Part shown: positions 62,399 to 64,000 of the stretch, in pieces
Position numbering within the stretch: the stretch's first letter is position 1
Layout: each line of letters begins with the position of its first letter
Source of the DNA: UBA7477 sp045602925
GTDB lineage: Bacteria > Bacillota > Clostridia > Oscillospirales > Ruminococcaceae
Direction of reading: 5' to 3'
DNA: 64,000 nt
NCBI GenBank assembly: GCA_045602925.1
Contig: JAZSCN010000021.1
Location: 4,124 to 68,123 of the forward strand
Notes under the pieces: generated by a model
What the model was told of the DNA's origin: nothing
The model's database searches: none
What the model saw: the letters and a program-made list of their open reading frames with translations, nothing else
Translations under genes and position numbers: made by a program

Positions 62399-62436
62399 AC
62401 CTCCCCGACTTTTTACAGTCGAGGAGGTCATTTTTG
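62399..62436 (+). terminator. Terminator of the TetR/flavodoxin unit
   Basis: ACCTCC-CGAC/GTCG-GGAGGT stem followed by CATTTTTG. Confidence 0.75.
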
Positions 62437-62505
62437 TTATTCACATCAGCTTATCCGCACTTCAACGGTGATATCCTCCCACTGATTAGAGCGAAGGTAT
62501 TTACC
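62437..62505. repeat. Right copy of ~68-bp imperfect direct repeat
   Basis: Matches 60765-60834; lies at the right border of the TetR/flavodoxin segment. Confidence 0.75.
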
Positions 62506-62595
62506 GCCGAGCTTACGGAAAGCCTTTGCGGTTTCAAAGTCAATCGTGAATTCGTAGGAAAGCACGATTTCGGGTGTTTCCGAAAAGACTCCTTG
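62446..62595 (-). pseudogene. C-terminal fragment of an unidentified gene
   Basis: Minus-strand frame ends EFTIDFETAKAFRKLGGKYL then RSNQWEDITVEVRIS and stop. It lies directly behind PPDK, its upstream part runs into PPDK in another frame, and no start is visible. The last 16 residues recur (as KYLRSNQWEDITTHVQIS) in the copy at 60765. The parent family is not recognised. Confidence 0.5.
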
Positions 62596-62596
62596 A

Positions 62597-63958
62597 TTAC
62601 TTGATTGCAGCCTGTGCAGCAGCAAGTCTAGCAATTGGAACTCTGAATGGTGAGCAAGATACATAGTCAAGACCGATCTTGTGGCAGAACTCAACAGATG
62701 TTGGGTCGCCGCCGTGCTCGCCACAGATACCGATGTGGAGCTTGTTGTTAACCGGCTTACCGAGCTTGATAGCCATTTCCATAAGCTTACCAACGCCTGT
62801 CTGGTCGAGCTTAGCAAATGGATCGTTCTCGAAGATCTTAGCATCATAGTAAGCATCGAGGAACTTACCAGCGTCGTCTCTTGAGAAGCCGAATGTCATC
62901 TGTGTAAGGTCGTTTGTACCGAAGCAGAAGAAGTCAGCTTCCTTAGCGATTTCGTCAGCTGTAAGAGCAGCTCTTGGGATTTCAATCATTGTACCAACTT
63001 CGTACTTGAGGTCAGAGCCAGCAGCAGCGATAACAGCGTCAGCAGTTTCAACTACAACCTTCTTTACGAACTTGAGCTCCTTGATTTCGCCAACGAGTGG
63101 AATCATGATTTCTGGGCATACGTTCCAATCTGGGTGAGCCTTCTTAACGTTGATAGCAGCCTTGATAACAGCCTTTGTCTGCATTGCAGCGATTTCTGGG
63201 TATGTTACAGCAAGACGGCATCCTCTGTGGCCCATCATTGGGTTGTACTCGTGGAGACCGGCGGTGAGAGCCTTGATGTCTTCAACTGTCTTGCCCTGAG
63301 CGTCAGCGAGAGCCTTGATGTCAGCTTCTTCTGTTGGAACGAACTCGTGGAGAGGTGGGTCGAGGAATCTGATTGTTACAGGGTTGCCCTCGAGTGCCTC
63401 GTAGAGAGCTTCGAAGTCAGCCTGCTGGATTGGTTCAATCTTAGCAAGAGCAGCTTCTCTCTCTTCAACTGTATCTGAACAAATCATTTCTCTGAATGCT
63501 GCAATTCTGTCAGCCTCGAAGAACATGTGCTCTGTACGGCAGAGGCCGATACCTTCAGCGCCGAGCTCTCTAGCCTTCTTAGCGTCAGCAGGAGTATCAG
63601 CATTTGTTCTAACCTTGAGCTTTCTGTACTTGTCAGCCCAAGCCATGATTCTACCGAATTCGCCAGCGATTGTAGCGTCTACTGTTGGGATGATACCATC
63701 GTAGATGTTACCTGTTGAACCGTCGATAGAGATGTAATCGCCTTCGTTGTATGTCTTACCAGCAAGTGTGAACTTCTTGTTTTCTTCGTCCATCTTGATG
63801 TCGCCGCAGCCTGATACACAGCAAGTACCCATACCACGAGCAACTACAGCAGCGTGAGATGTCATACCGCCACGAACTGTGAGGATACCCTGAGCAGCCT
63901 TCATACCTGTGATATCTTCAGGAGATGTCTCAAGTCTTACGAGAACTACCTTTTCACC
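62597..63958 (-). CDS. ppdK: Pyruvate, phosphate dikinase, C-terminal half; 5' part missing or broken
   Basis: 453 codons of about 875. Makes PEP from pyruvate, ATP and Pi, or runs in reverse in PPi-linked glycolysis. The swivelling domain has the phospho-His motif GGMTSHAAVVARGMGTCCVSG; the C-terminal barrel has GIGLCRTEHMFF, EIPRAALTADEIA, FGTNDLTQMTFGFSRDD and the acid Cys in GICGEHGGDP. The frame first reads GEKVVLVRLETSPEDITGMK, but the codon before is TAG (63959-63961) and the last 42 bases fit no PPDK frame. Probably a contig-edge or assembly error, though a real disruption is possible. Codon use indicates high expression. Confidence 0.9.
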   Translation of the reverse strand, partial: GEKVVLVRLETSPEDITGMKAAQGILTVRGGMTSHAAVVARGMGTCCVSGCGDIKMDEENKKFTLAGKTYNEGDYISIDGSTGNIYDGIIPTVDATIAGEFGRIMAWADKYRKLKVRTNADTPADAKKARELGAEGIGLCRTEHMFFEADRIAAFREMICSDTVEEREAALAKIEPIQQADFEALYEALEGNPVTIRFLDPPLHEFVPTEEADIKALADAQGKTVEDIKALTAGLHEYNPMMGHRGCRLAVTYPEIAAMQTKAVIKAAINVKKAHPDWNVCPEIMIPLVGEIKELKFVKKVVVETADAVIAAAGSDLKYEVGTMIEIPRAALTADEIAKEADFFCFGTNDLTQMTFGFSRDDAGKFLDAYYDAKIFENDPFAKLDQTGVGKLMEMAIKLGKPVNNKLHIGICGEHGGDPTSVEFCHKIGLDYVSCSPFRVPIARLAAAQAAIK

Positions 63959-64000
63959 CTAAGTCGGATCGTAGCCATGTCGTTCTGTGAGCCAAGGAGT

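Noticed and set aside
62446..62856. A 136-aa minus-strand gene after PPDK
   Set aside because: Its first two-thirds overlap PPDK in another frame and are Ser/Leu noise; only the last part looks like a real gene end.

Overview
The window looks like a chromosomal segment of a Gram-positive, fibre-degrading gut Clostridium-group bacterium, most likely Ruminococcus-like (Oscillospiraceae). This rests on strong AGGAGG ribosome sites, TTGACA-N17-TATAAT promoters, Ser/Asp- and Thr-rich lipoprotein linkers, BspA-type surface proteins, cellobiose phosphorylase, several glucan/mannan hydrolases and a fused flavodiiron protein. The species is inference; no rRNA gene is present.

Layout. 1-9.8 kb (minus strand) is a secreted-protein region: an SGNH/barrel fusion running off the left edge, a deletion scar joining a truncated 7TM receptor to a truncated response regulator, three related short peptides of unknown function, a BspA-type leucine-rich protein, a beta-helix (GLUG-like) protein and a GH3 lipoprotein. 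9.8-13.9 kb holds a fused MacB-type ABC exporter, an MntP/YtaF-type membrane protein with a structured leader, and a DUF378 protein. 14-17.6 kb holds a lipoprotein and cellobiose phosphorylase. 17.7-32.1 kb is mostly housekeeping: phosphoesterases, an HTH/DUF2975 pair, ung, a CbxX-type AAA+ ATPase, a cytidylate-kinase-like protein, then a co-directional run (three small unknown genes, zapA, a U32 peptidase, dut, fumarase alpha), an AgcS symporter and a YdbS/YdbT-like PH pair. tRNA-Met and tRNA-Glu lie at 32.2-32.4 kb.

32.4-36.8 kb is a 4.3-kb segment bounded by a 22-bp direct repeat of the tRNA-Glu 3' end plus its terminator. It carries a transglutaminase-like protein, a structured leader RNA and an ABC exporter, and looks like an integrated island. 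36.8-53.1 kb returns to core-like content: a diguanylate cyclase, a flavodiiron protein, an AraC regulator next to GH16 and GH5, a Reg_prop/HD-GYP sensor broken at an A7 run, a secreted transglutaminase, a GH26 mannanase with an MBL hydrolase, and a dGTPase. 53.2-62.6 kb is accessory: a split chromate transporter, mobile-element scars (a DUF3789 fragment), an HXXEE protein, an ABC exporter with a two-component system (peptide-sensing type), and a TetR/flavodoxin pair between two imperfect ~68-bp repeats. The window ends inside pyruvate, phosphate dikinase, whose reading frame breaks 42 bases from the edge.

How the genes may work together (inference): secreted GH16 cuts beta-glucan outside the cell; cytosolic GH5 and cellobiose phosphorylase finish the products; GH26 does the same for mannan oligosaccharides; and PPDK serves PPi-linked glycolysis. 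The most unusual item is the 3.5-8.3 kb set, in which two secreted repeat proteins are each followed by a tiny peptide gene of one shared family, with a third peptide gene alone downstream.
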